This document shows, in pieces, positions 18,454-27,299 of a stretch of 64,000 bases of DNA. The first letter of the stretch is position 1. Every line of letters begins with the position of its first letter. This DNA comes from Sphingosinicella soli (GTDB lineage: Bacteria; Pseudomonadota; Alphaproteobacteria; Sphingomonadales; Sphingomonadaceae). The DNA lies in contig NZ_JACHNZ010000020.1 in NCBI RefSeq assembly GCF_014199685.1, positions 1 through 64,000 on the forward strand, written 5' to 3'. A program made the translations under genes and the position numbers. The notes under the pieces were generated by a model. It was not told where the DNA came from. It saw only the letters and a list, made by a program, of their open reading frames with translations, and did not search any database.

Positions 18454-19032
18454 GTGGCGCGGACACAGGCGGCTGATTACGACGAGCGGCGGACAACCGT
18501 GCTCGACAAGGCGGCCGAGCTTTATGCGCATGCGGGCTTCCACGGCTGCTCGATCGCCGACCTCGCCGCCGCGTGCGGCATGTCGAAGTCGCTGCTGTAT
18601 CATTATTTCGCGTCGAAAGAGGATATCCTCTTCGAGATCATGGACGGCCACATCGGCGCGCTTGCCGAAGTCGCCGACGCATGCCGGAGCGAGCCCGACC
18701 CGAAGGCGCGGTTCGGCAAGCTGACGCACGGTTTCCTCGAACTCTACGCCGACGCCTCCGCGCGGCACCGCGTGCTGGTGAACGACCTCGACAAGCTGCC
18801 CGAAGGGCGCCGCCGGCATATCGTGGACACCGAACGCACGCTCGTCGATCTTGTCGCGCGCACCATCGGCGAAATCGCGCCCGCGCTTTCCAAGGACGAC
18901 GCCCGCGTGCGCGCCATGCTGTATTTCGGCATGATCAACTGGTCGCACACGTGGTTCCACCCCAAGGGCAGCTTCACCGTCGAGGCGCTCGCCGATACGG
19001 TGATCGACCAGATGCTGGGCGGGCTGCGCTAA
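18454..19032 (+). CDS. paaR: TetR-family repressor PaaR
   Basis: A 192-residue TetR regulator. The N-terminal helix-turn-helix shows YAHAGFHGCSIADLAAACGM and SKSLLYHYFASKEDILFEIM. The C-terminal ligand domain includes FGKLTHGFLELYADASARHR and HTWFHPKGSFTVEALADT. It matches the PaaR-type regulators placed beside paa genes in many alpha- and betaproteobacteria, which release DNA on binding phenylacetyl-CoA. The start is GTG after GAAAGGGGC. It lies 78 bases after paaZ, on the same strand, so self-regulation through the paaG promoter is likely. Target sites are proposed before paaA and paaG. Confidence 0.85.
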   Translation: MARTQAADYDERRTTVLDKAAELYAHAGFHGCSIADLAAACGMSKSLLYHYFASKEDILFEIMDGHIGALAEVADACRSEPDPKARFGKLTHGFLELYADASARHRVLVNDLDKLPEGRRRHIVDTERTLVDLVARTIGEIAPALSKDDARVRAMLYFGMINWSHTWFHPKGSFTVEALADTVIDQMLGGLR

Positions 19033-19034
19033 AC

Positions 19035-19160
19035 CCCTCGCCCGCTTGCGGGAGAGGGAGGAGCCTGCCGCGAAGCGGTGGGAGGGTGAGGGAAGGCCCT
19101 CACCAACTGCGCGCAGGCCTGCGGCTGACGCTTCGTATCCTCTCCCGCAGGCGGGAGAGG
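19035..19160. repeat. pair of CTCTCCCGC-type intergenic hairpins
   Basis: Two related hairpins. The first (19035-19058) has 11-base arms with one mismatch and a TT loop. The second (19139-19160) has perfect 10-base arms CCTCTCCCGC and GCGGGAGAGG with an AG loop. They occupy most of the gap after paaR, which holds no gene. Such elements are dispersed in many alphaproteobacterial genomes. The first directly follows the paaR stop and may stabilise or end that transcript. Confidence 0.75.
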
Positions 19161-19264
19161 AGTGGTGCTTGTCATCAGGTCTATCGACAGACGGGCGGGC
19201 GCCCCTCGTCTAAACTCCCCCTCAAGGCCCGCAAACGCGGCGTGACATTTGAGGAGGCTTACCC

Positions 19265-20224
19265 TTGGCTAAACCATTCGCATCTTCGGCGGACACCGCC
19301 GAGAAAACCGAAACGCTGGAGATCCTGGCCGACGGCGTTTACGCGCTGACCGCCGAGGGCGACCCCAATGTGGGCGCGTTCGAGGGTGAGGATTTCGTTG
19401 TCGCCATCGAGGCGCGGGCGACGCCGGTTGCCGCGCGCGACTGGCTGGCGAAGCTGCGCGAGCACACCGACAAGCCGGTGAAATACCTGATCCTGACGCA
19501 CTACCACGCCGTGCGCGTGCTCGGCGCGAGCGCCTTCGAGGCCGAGCATATCATCGCCAGCGACGCGACCCGCAAACTGATCGAGGAACGCGGCATGGAG
19601 GACTGGGCGAGCGAGTTCGGCCGGATGCCGCGCCTGTTCAAGGAGCCCGATTCGGTGCCGGGGCTCACCTGGCCGACGCAGACCTTCGCCGACACGTTCG
19701 AGATCGAACTGGGCGGAAATCGCGGCAAGCTCGACCTCGCCTTTTGCGGGCGCGGGCACACGGCGGGCGACATCGTGGTGTGGCACGACAAATCGAAAAC
19801 ATTGTTCGCGGGCGATCTCGTGGAGGCGGAAGCGGCGCTCTACACGGGCGACGCCTTCCACATGGACTGGGCGGCGGGCACGCTCGACACGGTGAAGGCG
19901 TACCGCGCCGAAAACCTGATCGGCGGGCGCGGTCGCGTGCCGCGTGGCCTCGCCGAGACCGACGCGGCGATCGAGCAGACGCGCGAATTCCTGAAGACCA
20001 TGATCGACAAGGTCGGCACCGTGCACCGCGCGGGCGGCACGCTGAAGCAGGCGTTCGAGGCGACGCACGAAGCGCTGTTCCCCAAGTTCGGGCGCTGGCC
20101 GATCTTCGAGCATTGCCTGCCCTTCGACGTGCAGCGGCTGTGGGACGAATTCGAGGGCATCGACTGGCCGCGCATCTGGACGATGGAACGCGACCGCGAG
20201 GTCTGGGCCGAGCTTCAGGACTGA
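19265..20224 (+). CDS. metallo-beta-lactamase-fold hydrolase with altered metal site
   Basis: A 319-residue protein of the metallo-beta-lactamase superfamily. The TTG start follows GGAGG. The usual HxHxDH motif reads H79-Y-H81-A-V-R, so the Asp and last His that bind the second metal are missing. GRGHTAGDIVVW and LFAGDLVEAE, which supply other ligands, are present. The remaining C-terminal half has no annotation I recognise. It is followed 4 bases later by an FAD monooxygenase, then DUF2783, a recurring trio. Expect a mononuclear or altered centre. A hydrolytic or redox role on the monooxygenase product is a guess. Confidence 0.8.
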   Translation: MAKPFASSADTAEKTETLEILADGVYALTAEGDPNVGAFEGEDFVVAIEARATPVAARDWLAKLREHTDKPVKYLILTHYHAVRVLGASAFEAEHIIASDATRKLIEERGMEDWASEFGRMPRLFKEPDSVPGLTWPTQTFADTFEIELGGNRGKLDLAFCGRGHTAGDIVVWHDKSKTLFAGDLVEAEAALYTGDAFHMDWAAGTLDTVKAYRAENLIGGRGRVPRGLAETDAAIEQTREFLKTMIDKVGTVHRAGGTLKQAFEATHEALFPKFGRWPIFEHCLPFDVQRLWDEFEGIDWPRIWTMERDREVWAELQD

Positions 20225-20228
20225 CGCC

Positions 20229-21788
20229 ATGACGACAGCAATTCCGGTTCACCGGCCGATCGGCGGGTCGCCGGTGGGAACGGACGGCGAGCATCTTGAA
20301 ACGCTGATCGTCGGCGCCGGGCCGATCGGGCTTTCGATGGCGCTCGACCTCGCGCGGCGGGGCCGCAAGGTGACGGTGCTGAGCCGGCTCGACTTCATCG
20401 CGGCGGGATCGAAAGGCATCTGCTATTCGAAGCGCAGCCTCGATATCTGGGACCGGCTCGGCGTCGGGCAGGCGATGGTGGACCGGGGCGTCGTGTGGAA
20501 CCTCGGCAAGGTGTTCTGGGGCGAAAGCCCGGCGCCGGTCTATGAATTCGACCTGCTGCCGGTGAAGGACCAGCGGCGGCCCGCGTTCATCAACCTGCAG
20601 CAGTATCATGTGGAAGCGGTTCTGGTGGACGCGCTTGGCGATTATCCCAATGTCGACATCCGCTGGGGGCATGAACTGACCGCGCTCGATACGCGCGCGG
20701 ACGGCGCAAGCGTGACGGTGGACGCGCCGGACGGACGCTACACTTTGACCACCGACTGGCTGATCGCCTGCGACGGCAACAAATCGACCGTGCGCGCACT
20801 GATGGGCCTCGATTTCGAAGGGCGCGTGTTCGAGGACAATTTCCTGATCGCCGACATCAGGATGAAGGGCGAACACCCCGCCGAGCGCTGGTTCTGGTTC
20901 GACCCGCCGTTCAACCCCGGCCAGTCCGCGCTGATGCACAAGCAGCCCGACGACGTCTGGCGGCTCGATTTCCAGCTCGGCTGGAACATCGACCGCGAGG
21001 CGGCGATGCGCCCCGAAAACGTCGAGCCGCTGGTGCGCGCGATGCTGGGCGAAGCCGTGGAGTTCGAGCGCGAGTGGTACAGCGTCTACACCTTCCAGTG
21101 CCGCCGGATGCAGCGCTTCGTGCACGGACGCGTGCTCTTCGCGGGGGACAGCGCGCATCTCGTGTCGCCGTTCGGCGCGCGGGGCTGCAACGGAGGCTTG
21201 GCGGACATCGACAATCTGGGATGGAAACTGGCGATGGTGCTGGACGGGGCCGCGCCGGAAAGTCTGCTGGAAAGCTATAACGACGAAGCCGTCTTGGCCG
21301 CCGACGAAAACATCCTGAATTCCACCCGGTCCACGGATTTTCTGACGCCGAAATCGGCGGCAAGCACCGCCTACCGCGACGCCGTGCTGAGCCTTGCGGG
21401 CGACCATGCCTTCGCGCGGCCGTTCGTGAACAGCGGGCGGCTTTCGATGGCGGTCTCGTACCCCGAAAGCCCGCTTTCGACCCCCGACGAGGATGCGGAC
21501 TGGGACGGCATCGCGCCGGGATCGCCCGCGCTTGATGCGCCGATCGGAAACGACTGGCTGCTCGGCAGCCTCGGCGGCGGCTTCCGGCTGATCGCGAACG
21601 GCTGGGCGGGTGAGGCGCTGGTGCCCGTGATCGACGCGGCAGGCGCCGGAATCGCGGAGGAACGCTATGACCTGAGAGCCGGGTCGGCGTACCTGATCCG
21701 GCCCGATCAGTATGTCGCGGCGCGCTGGCGAAGGCCGACGCCCGCGAAGATCGCCGCCGCCCTCGCCCGCGCGGGCGCCGCCGCATGA
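20229..21788 (+). CDS. FAD-dependent aromatic-hydroxylase-type monooxygenase
   Basis: A 519-residue class A flavoprotein monooxygenase related to 3-(3-hydroxyphenyl)propionate and phenol hydroxylases. The GxGxxG dinucleotide fold is LIVGAGPIGLSMALDLARRG. The DG-like motif sits in DWLIACDGNKSTVRALMGLD, and the FAD-ribityl GD motif in VLFAGDSAHLVSPFGARGCN. A thioredoxin-like C-terminal domain (about 400-519) is suggested by its length. It is followed, with ATGA overlap, by a DUF2783 protein and preceded by the beta-lactamase-fold gene, so the three form one operon. Substrate is probably a phenolic compound; no specific one can be read from the sequence. Confidence 0.85.
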   Translation: MTTAIPVHRPIGGSPVGTDGEHLETLIVGAGPIGLSMALDLARRGRKVTVLSRLDFIAAGSKGICYSKRSLDIWDRLGVGQAMVDRGVVWNLGKVFWGESPAPVYEFDLLPVKDQRRPAFINLQQYHVEAVLVDALGDYPNVDIRWGHELTALDTRADGASVTVDAPDGRYTLTTDWLIACDGNKSTVRALMGLDFEGRVFEDNFLIADIRMKGEHPAERWFWFDPPFNPGQSALMHKQPDDVWRLDFQLGWNIDREAAMRPENVEPLVRAMLGEAVEFEREWYSVYTFQCRRMQRFVHGRVLFAGDSAHLVSPFGARGCNGGLADIDNLGWKLAMVLDGAAPESLLESYNDEAVLAADENILNSTRSTDFLTPKSAASTAYRDAVLSLAGDHAFARPFVNSGRLSMAVSYPESPLSTPDEDADWDGIAPGSPALDAPIGNDWLLGSLGGGFRLIANGWAGEALVPVIDAAGAGIAEERYDLRAGSAYLIRPDQYVAARWRRPTPAKIAAALARAGAAA

Positions 21789-22009
21789 GCCTGGAAACGA
21801 AACCGAACGTGGCGCGCCCCGACGATATCTATGAGGCGCTGATCGCCGCGCAGGCGGGCATGACCGAGGCCGAAAGCCTGCGCTTTTCCGCGCGGCTCGT
21901 GCTGCTGCTCATCAACCAGATCGGCGATGATACGCGCATCAAGGCTGCCATTGCGGCGGCTAGAGAGTCAGTTCCGACTCCGGGATCGGGATCGGATCGG
22001 CCAGCGTAA
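21785..22009 (+). CDS. DUF2783 family small protein
   Basis: A 74-residue acidic protein of the DUF2783 type. Its core PDDIYEALIAAQAGMTEAES and RFSARLVLLLINQIGDDTRI is predicted helical. These proteins recur immediately after FAD monooxygenases of this type, and here the ATG overlaps the monooxygenase stop (ATGA). That suggests a small subunit or stability factor, though no function is established to my knowledge. The last 17 codons overlap the end of the convergent Rrf2 gene, and its C-terminal tail (SVPTPGSGSDRPA) lies in that overlap. Confidence 0.7.
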   Translation: MSLETKPNVARPDDIYEALIAAQAGMTEAESLRFSARLVLLLINQIGDDTRIKAAIAAARESVPTPGSGSDRPA

Positions 22010-22394
22010 CCGTGTCGAGGATGCGCGCGGTCTCGTCGCGCACCATCACCATCAGGCGGTGCAGGCGGCAGTCTTTCTGGGTGACGCAATTCTCGCAGGG
22101 CTTGTAGTCGAAGCGGCTCGCGCAGGGCACCAGCGCCACCGAACCGCGCGTCAGCCGCACGATGTCGCCGTAGCGCACATCGACCGGCGGCACCGCCAGC
22201 CAGTAGCCGCCGTCGGGGCCCCTTTTGGTGCTGACGATGCCGAGGCGGGCGAATTCCGAAAGGATCACCGTGAGGAACTTTTTCGGGATGTTCTGCGCCT
22301 CGGCGATGTCGAACAGCCGGATCGGCCCCTCGCCGTAATGATCGGCCAGGTGCTGGAGCGCGCGAATTGTATACCGCGTCCGTTGAGAAAGCAT
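21960..22394 (-). CDS. Rrf2-family transcriptional regulator
   Basis: A 144-residue Rrf2/IscR-type winged-helix regulator. The N-terminus shows the family pattern LSQRTRYTIRALQHLADHY and the recognition region IPKKFLTVILSEFARLGIV with the wing STKRGPDGGYWLA. Four cysteines, C91, C100, C103 and C109, follow and could hold an iron-sulfur cluster, as in IscR, NsrR and RirA. The spacing matches none of these exactly. It lies convergent to the monooxygenase operon and overlaps the DUF2783 gene by 50 bases. Targets are unknown; no iron-sulfur assembly genes are nearby. Confidence 0.85.
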   Translation of the reverse strand: MLSQRTRYTIRALQHLADHYGEGPIRLFDIAEAQNIPKKFLTVILSEFARLGIVSTKRGPDGGYWLAVPPVDVRYGDIVRLTRGSVALVPCASRFDYKPCENCVTQKDCRLHRLMVMVRDETARILDTVTLADPIPIPESELTL

Positions 22395-22424
22395 ATCTCT
22401 CCTATGACGGCCCTATCCGGCAAT

Positions 22425-22449
22425 GCAAGGGCAGACCCACCGCCCTTGC
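22425..22449 (-). terminator. hairpin after efflux operon
   Basis: GCAAGGGC and GCCCTTGC form a perfect 8-base stem with a 9-base loop, 26 bases downstream of the permease stop on the minus strand and before the Rrf2 gene. There is no T-run, so it is at best a weak or Rho-assisted terminator. Confidence 0.45.
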
Positions 22450-22474
22450 CGAATATCGGCGGCGGAAAGACCGC

Positions 22475-23683
22475 TCACTCGTGGCGGAGCGCATCGATGG
22501 GGTTGAGCGAGGCTGCGCGGCGCGCCGGGAAATAGCCGAACACCACGCCGATCGCCGCCGAGAAGACGAACGCGAGCATGTTGATCTGCGGATCGAAGAT
22601 GAAGGGCACCTGCATCAAGGGCGCAATCGCGATCGAGGCGAAAAACGCGATGACGAGGCCGATCAGGCCGCCGAGGCACGAGAGCACCACGGCTTCGACG
22701 AGGAACTGCATCAGCACCTCGCGCGCCACCGCGCCGATCGCGAGGCGGATGCCGATCTCGCGCGTGCGCTCCGTCACCGACACGAGCATGATGTTCATGA
22801 TGCCGATGCCGCCGACGAGCAGCGAAATCGCGGCGACCGCGCTGACGATCTGCGTGAGGATCGTGGTGGTGCCGGTCAGCGTGTCGGATATCTGCTTGGT
22901 GTCGAAGACGTTGAAGTTGTCCGCGTCGCCCGGCTTGATCTTGCGCCGCTCGCGCATCAGGTCTTCAAGCGACGCCTGCACGGTCTGCGTGTCGTAGGCA
23001 TCATCGACCGCAACCATGATCTGGCCGATATCGCGATCGCCGGTGAAACGCCGCTGCACGAATTTGATCGGCATGACGACGACATCGTCCTGATCCTGCC
23101 CGAAGCCGCCCTGCCCGCGTGTGCCGAGCACACCGATCACCTGGCAGGACACGCCCCTGATACGGAAGCGCTGACCGATCGGGTCGGTTTGCCGGAACAG
23201 GTTGTTCCGCAGCGTGTTGCCGATGATGCAGACGGGCTTACCCGCCTGTTCCTCTTCGGGCATGAACAGGCGCCCGCCCGCGATCGGCCACTGCTGCGCC
23301 TCGAAATAAGAGGCGGTGGTGCCGTTCACGGTCGTGTTCCAGTTGTTGCCTTCGTAGATCGCGGTGCCCGAGCTTTGCGCCATCGGCGCGACGGCGCGCA
23401 CGCCGGTGAGCTGGCTGGCGATCGCGGTGACGTCTTCGGGTTTGAAATCGGGCGGACGCGGCCCGCCGCCCCCGCGCCCGAAGCCCTGGCCGGGGCGAAG
23501 CTGGAGGATGTTCGCGCCCAGGCTGGAAATCTGTTCGCGGACCGCCGCCGTCGCGCCGTTGCCGAGCGTCGTCATCGTGACGACGGCGGCCACGCCGATG
23601 ATGATGCCGAGCGTGGTGAGGAACGAGCGCAGCTTGTGGCGCATGATGGCGCGGAAGGCGAGCGTGATCGTGGTGCCCAGCAT
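22475..23683 (-). CDS. MacB-type ABC transporter permease
   Basis: A 402-residue inner-membrane protein with the MacB/FtsX topology. One N-terminal membrane helix (SFLTTLGIIIGVAAVVTM) precedes a large periplasmic domain of about 220 residues. Three C-terminal helices follow, including AAISLLVGGIGIMNIMLV and the coupling segment RTREIGIRLAIGA. It ends with the FPARRAASLNPIDALR motif typical of the family. In this system the ATPase is a separate protein, unlike E. coli MacB. Its start overlaps the ATPase stop by one base. It is the last gene of the four-gene efflux operon. Confidence 0.9.
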   Translation of the reverse strand: MLGTTITLAFRAIMRHKLRSFLTTLGIIIGVAAVVTMTTLGNGATAAVREQISSLGANILQLRPGQGFGRGGGGPRPPDFKPEDVTAIASQLTGVRAVAPMAQSSGTAIYEGNNWNTTVNGTTASYFEAQQWPIAGGRLFMPEEEQAGKPVCIIGNTLRNNLFRQTDPIGQRFRIRGVSCQVIGVLGTRGQGGFGQDQDDVVVMPIKFVQRRFTGDRDIGQIMVAVDDAYDTQTVQASLEDLMRERRKIKPGDADNFNVFDTKQISDTLTGTTTILTQIVSAVAAISLLVGGIGIMNIMLVSVTERTREIGIRLAIGAVAREVLMQFLVEAVVLSCLGGLIGLVIAFFASIAIAPLMQVPFIFDPQINMLAFVFSAAIGVVFGYFPARRAASLNPIDALRHE

Positions 23684-24384
23684 CAGTGCGCTCCGCCCGT
23701 CTCGATGCGCTCGACGACGCCGTCGCGGAAATGCACGATGGTGCGCGCGAAGGCCGCCATTTCCGGCTCGTGCGTGACCATGATGACGGTGATCCCGGCG
23801 CTGCGATTGAGATCGGTGAGCAGTTCCATGATCTCTATCGAGCGTTCGGTATCGAGATTGCCGGTGGGCTCGTCGGCGAGCAGAACGTCGGGGTTCGTGA
23901 CAATGGCGCGGGCGATCGCCACGCGCTGCTGCTGGCCGCCGGAAAGTTCGGCGGGCGTATGATCCCACCAGGGTTTCAGACCGACCTTGTCGAGCGCCGC
24001 CATGCCGTGATCGTAGCGGACATGCCGATCCTCGCCGCGGTAGAGCAGCGGCAATTCGACATTTTCGAGCGCCGTGGTGCGCGACAGCAGGTTGAAGCCC
24101 TGGAACACGAAACCGAGATAGCGGCGACGAAGCAGTGCGCGCTGATCGCGGTCCAGCGTTTCGACGTGATGGCCGTGGAAGAGATATTCGCCGCTCGTCG
24201 GCATGTCGAGACAGCCCAGGATGTTCATGGCGGTCGACTTGCCGGATCCCGACGGCCCCATCACCGCCACGAAATCGCCGCGCGCGATATCGAGATCGAT
24301 GCCTTTCAACGCCTGAAAGGCGGTCGCACCCGTGCCGTAGGTCTTGACGATCCGGCGGAGGCGGATGATCGGATCATTGGCCAT
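23683..24384 (-). CDS. ABC transporter ATP-binding protein, MacB/LolD type
   Basis: A 233-residue ATPase. It has Walker A GPSGSGKSTAMN, Q-loop GFVFQGFNLL, signature LSGGQQQRVAIARA, Walker B VLLADEPTGNLD and switch His in MVTHEPEM. It is of the 3.A.1.122 type that drives mechanotransmission through MacB-like permeases. The ATG beginning MANDPI is chosen over one 17 codons earlier because domain homology starts there. It lies 11 bases inside the end of the adaptor gene. Co-transcribed with adaptor, outer-membrane factor and permease. Confidence 0.92.
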   Translation of the reverse strand: MANDPIIRLRRIVKTYGTGATAFQALKGIDLDIARGDFVAVMGPSGSGKSTAMNILGCLDMPTSGEYLFHGHHVETLDRDQRALLRRRYLGFVFQGFNLLSRTTALENVELPLLYRGEDRHVRYDHGMAALDKVGLKPWWDHTPAELSGGQQQRVAIARAIVTNPDVLLADEPTGNLDTERSIEIMELLTDLNRSAGITVIMVTHEPEMAAFARTIVHFRDGVVERIETGGAH

Positions 24385-25774
24385 TGCCGGCCTTTTCCGC
24401 CGATCGCCGACCGCCCTCCGCTCCAGCGCCGCCACCCGATCCGGCGCCGCGCTGACGGGGCGCTTCCTGCCCGGCGACGAGCTGGCCGACGATGACGTTC
24501 ATGCCCGGCCTGATGTCGCCGCTGAGGACCGCCGTGTTGGTGCCGTCGCTGTCGCCGACGACGACCTCCACCGCTTGGGGCGCGCCGTCCGCGCCGACGA
24601 CGTAGATCGTCTGCGTGCTGCCCGCGCCGAAGCCCACCGATTTCTGCGCATTGCCGCCGCGGCGCGGCCGCATGACGAGCTGGCTGGTGATGCCGCCGCC
24701 CGAGGCGCCCGATTGCGCGGAGGGATTGAAGCGCAGCGCGGCGTTGGGCACCAGAAGCACGTCTTCCACGCGGCTCGCGACGATATCCGCCGTCGCGGTC
24801 ATGCCGGGGCGCAGCGTTTCGTCGCTGTTGTCGACGTTCAGCACCGCCGTGTAGGCGACAACGGTGCTGGCGGTCGCCGTCGAGGTCGAGGAACTGCTGC
24901 TGCCCGAACTCGCGTTCGAGCCGACGTTTATGCGCGTGACCTTCGCGGGAAACGTGCGGCCGGGAAAGGCGTCGACGCTGAAGGTGGCGGGCTGGCCGTC
25001 TTTCACCTGACCGACATCCGCCTCGTCGACGGACACCTCGACCTCCATCTGCTTCAGATCCTCGGCGATGGTGAAGAGCACCGGCGCGTTCAGCGACGCG
25101 GCGACCGTCTGGCCGGGCTCGATGTCGCGCGAGAGCACGACGCCGGTGACGGGAGACACGATGCGGGCTTTGGAAAGGTTGGTTTCCGCCGACGAAAGCT
25201 GCGCGCGCGCGACGAGCAGCTGCGCCTCTGCGGAGCGCTGCCCGGCGATGGACTGGCTGTAGTTCGCACGCGCCGTATCCAGCTCCGTCTTCGAGGGCAC
25301 GCGGCCGCCCGAAAGCCGCGAAACCTCTTCCTGCCGGCTCAGCGTCGCCTTCGAAAGCGCGGCGGCGGCGTTCGCCTGCGCGATCCCTGCCTCGGCCGAC
25401 GCCACCTGCGCGCGCGCCTGCGCGACCGCATCCTGAAGGCGCGAGGGATCAAGCTCGGCAAGCTGCTGACCGCGTGTGACCGGATCGTTCACATCGACGT
25501 ACACCCTGGTGATGAGGCCGGACTGTTCGGACCCGACATCGACCTGATTGATCGGCTTCAGATTGCCGGTTGCCGACACGGTGACGGTAAGATCGCCGCG
25601 CGCGACCGGCCGCGTGTCGAACTGCGGCGTATCGTCGGCAAGAATGCCGCGCACGACAAGAACGAACACGATCACCGCCACGGCGACCGCACCGTAGATC
25701 GCCCATTTGCGCCACGGCTTTTCCGGCTGCGCGCCCAGGAAGTCATCGAGTGACTGGGTGTTTGTGTCGTTCAT
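24374..25774 (-). CDS. MacA-type periplasmic adaptor (HlyD family)
   Basis: A 466-residue membrane-fusion protein. An N-terminal membrane anchor (IYGAVAVAVIVFVLVVRGI) is followed by a barrel-sandwich half (ARGDLTVTVSATGNLKPINQ), a coiled-coil hairpin rich in Ala and Gln, and beta-barrel and membrane-proximal domains. The C-terminal tail is Gly/Arg-rich. It connects the MacB-like permease to the outer-membrane channel encoded upstream. Its ATG overlaps the stop of the channel gene (ATGA). Low-complexity Ser/Thr (SSGSSSSSTSTATAST) in the middle is an odd insertion. Confidence 0.9.
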   Translation of the reverse strand: MNDTNTQSLDDFLGAQPEKPWRKWAIYGAVAVAVIVFVLVVRGILADDTPQFDTRPVARGDLTVTVSATGNLKPINQVDVGSEQSGLITRVYVDVNDPVTRGQQLAELDPSRLQDAVAQARAQVASAEAGIAQANAAAALSKATLSRQEEVSRLSGGRVPSKTELDTARANYSQSIAGQRSAEAQLLVARAQLSSAETNLSKARIVSPVTGVVLSRDIEPGQTVAASLNAPVLFTIAEDLKQMEVEVSVDEADVGQVKDGQPATFSVDAFPGRTFPAKVTRINVGSNASSGSSSSSTSTATASTVVAYTAVLNVDNSDETLRPGMTATADIVASRVEDVLLVPNAALRFNPSAQSGASGGGITSQLVMRPRRGGNAQKSVGFGAGSTQTIYVVGADGAPQAVEVVVGDSDGTNTAVLSGDIRPGMNVIVGQLVAGQEAPRQRGAGSGGGAGAEGGRRSAEKAGNGQ

Positions 25775-27171
25775 TCGGGCTGCCATCCGTCAATCGTGTT
25801 CATTGTCTGCCATCCGCCGCCGAGTGCGCTGTAGAGCTGCGCGGCCGCGAACACCTCGTCGCCCTGCGCGTCGGCGAGCCCCTGCCGCGCCGACAGCAGC
25901 GACTGCTCTGCGCTGAGCAGCGTCTGGAAATCGGTGAGCCCGGCCTGATACTGGCTGCGCGCGATGATGGCGCTGTTGCTCGCCGCATCGAAAGCCTCGG
26001 CGAACTGCACCTGCCGCTCGCGCGCGGCGCGCAGCGCGACGAGCGCGTTTTCCACGTCCTCCAGCGCACGGAGCACCGACGCCTTGTAGGCCGCGAACGC
26101 GCCTTCCGCCGCCGCTTCCTGCGCGCGGACCCGCGACGCGGTGGCGCCGCCGTCGAAGATGAGCTGACCGATCGAGGCGAACAGGCCGCCGGTGATGATG
26201 TCGCCGAGGCTGCCGAGCGACAGCGCGCTCGTGCCCACATCGCCGCTGATGCGCAGCGAGGGGTAGAGCGCGGACTGCGCGACACCGATGCGCGCCGTTG
26301 CGGCGGCGAGCGCGCGCTCGGCCAGCCGCACATCGGGCCGCTGGCGGAGCGTGTCGGCCGGAATTCCGGCGGTGATCGCTTCGGGCGCATCGGGGATCGG
26401 CGCAGGCGTTTCCAGCGCGCGCGTGGCTTCGCCGGGCGCCGCGCCGGTGAGCACGGCGATGCGGTTGAGCGCGCCGGCGAGGCTTTGTTCGATCGACGGG
26501 ATCGACGCGCGGTTCTGCGCGCGCTGGGCCCGCGCCTGCTCCTCGTCAAGCGAGGAAACGAGCCCCGCCTGCACCCGCCAGCGGGCGATATCGTAGTTGT
26601 CCTCCACCGTTTTCAGCGTGTCGCGCGCGATACGGAGGCGCTCCTGCGCGAGCCGCGCGCTCACATAGTTGCTGACGGTTTCCGCCACGATCGCCGCGCG
26701 CACGTCGGCAAGGCTGTACCCCGCCGCCGCCAGATCGGCGCGCGAAGCCTCCACGGCGCGCCGGGTGCCGCCGAAAAGATCAATCTCCCACGATGCGTCC
26801 GCGCCCGCCGAGAAACTGTTGCCGTCGGGCGCGCCTTCGCGAAACGTGCGGCCGCCGCCACCCGAGGCGCTGACCGAGGGAAGGAAATCCGCCTGCGACT
26901 GCCGCAGCGATTCGCGCGCCTGGCGAAGCCGCGACACCGCCTGCGCGATATCCAGATTGTTTTCGATCGCGCGCGCGACAAACGCATCGAGCGCGGGGTC
27001 GTTGTAAACGCGCCACCATTCGGCAAGTGCGGCGTCGCCGCCCGGCGCTGCGCTGCCGTCGCTCCACGCAGCGGGAACGCCGAGCGCAGCGGGTGCAGGC
27101 GCGCGGTAATCCGGGCCTGCCGCACACGCCGCGAGCGCCAACCCGGAAAGGAGGGGAAACAGTGTCTTCAC
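25771..27171 (-). CDS. outer-membrane efflux lipoprotein, NodT/OprM type
   Basis: A 466-residue TolC-like outer-membrane factor. I place the start at the GTG of VKTLFPLLSGLALAAC because it gives a lipoprotein signal peptide with a lipobox ending LAAC. AAGG lies just before. A longer frame upstream adds 55 residues without signal character. Two repeated OEP domains follow (ARAIENNLDIAQAVSRLRQA and TLRQRPDVRLAERALAAATA). It is the first gene of the operon with adaptor, ATPase and permease, making a full tripartite pump likely to export a hydrophobic drug, peptide or metabolite. Confidence 0.9.
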   Translation of the reverse strand: MKTLFPLLSGLALAACAAGPDYRAPAPAALGVPAAWSDGSAAPGGDAALAEWWRVYNDPALDAFVARAIENNLDIAQAVSRLRQARESLRQSQADFLPSVSASGGGGRTFREGAPDGNSFSAGADASWEIDLFGGTRRAVEASRADLAAAGYSLADVRAAIVAETVSNYVSARLAQERLRIARDTLKTVEDNYDIARWRVQAGLVSSLDEEQARAQRAQNRASIPSIEQSLAGALNRIAVLTGAAPGEATRALETPAPIPDAPEAITAGIPADTLRQRPDVRLAERALAAATARIGVAQSALYPSLRISGDVGTSALSLGSLGDIITGGLFASIGQLIFDGGATASRVRAQEAAAEGAFAAYKASVLRALEDVENALVALRAARERQVQFAEAFDAASNSAIIARSQYQAGLTDFQTLLSAEQSLLSARQGLADAQGDEVFAAAQLYSALGGGWQTMNTIDGWQPE

Positions 27172-27299
27172 GCGCACCTTTTTTCGACAGGGGCGGCAAC
27201 GGGGTGTCGCCATCAATGCAATACGTGCGTCGTACAGCGTATTCCCTGCAAGCGGGATGAATACAGGCAAGAAATATTCGGGCGAGAGCGCCACCGCGT

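Noticed and set aside
27220-27243. AATACG...CGTATT dyad before the efflux operon as a TetR operator
   Set aside because: Only six-base arms with a 12-base unpaired centre; too weak to call.
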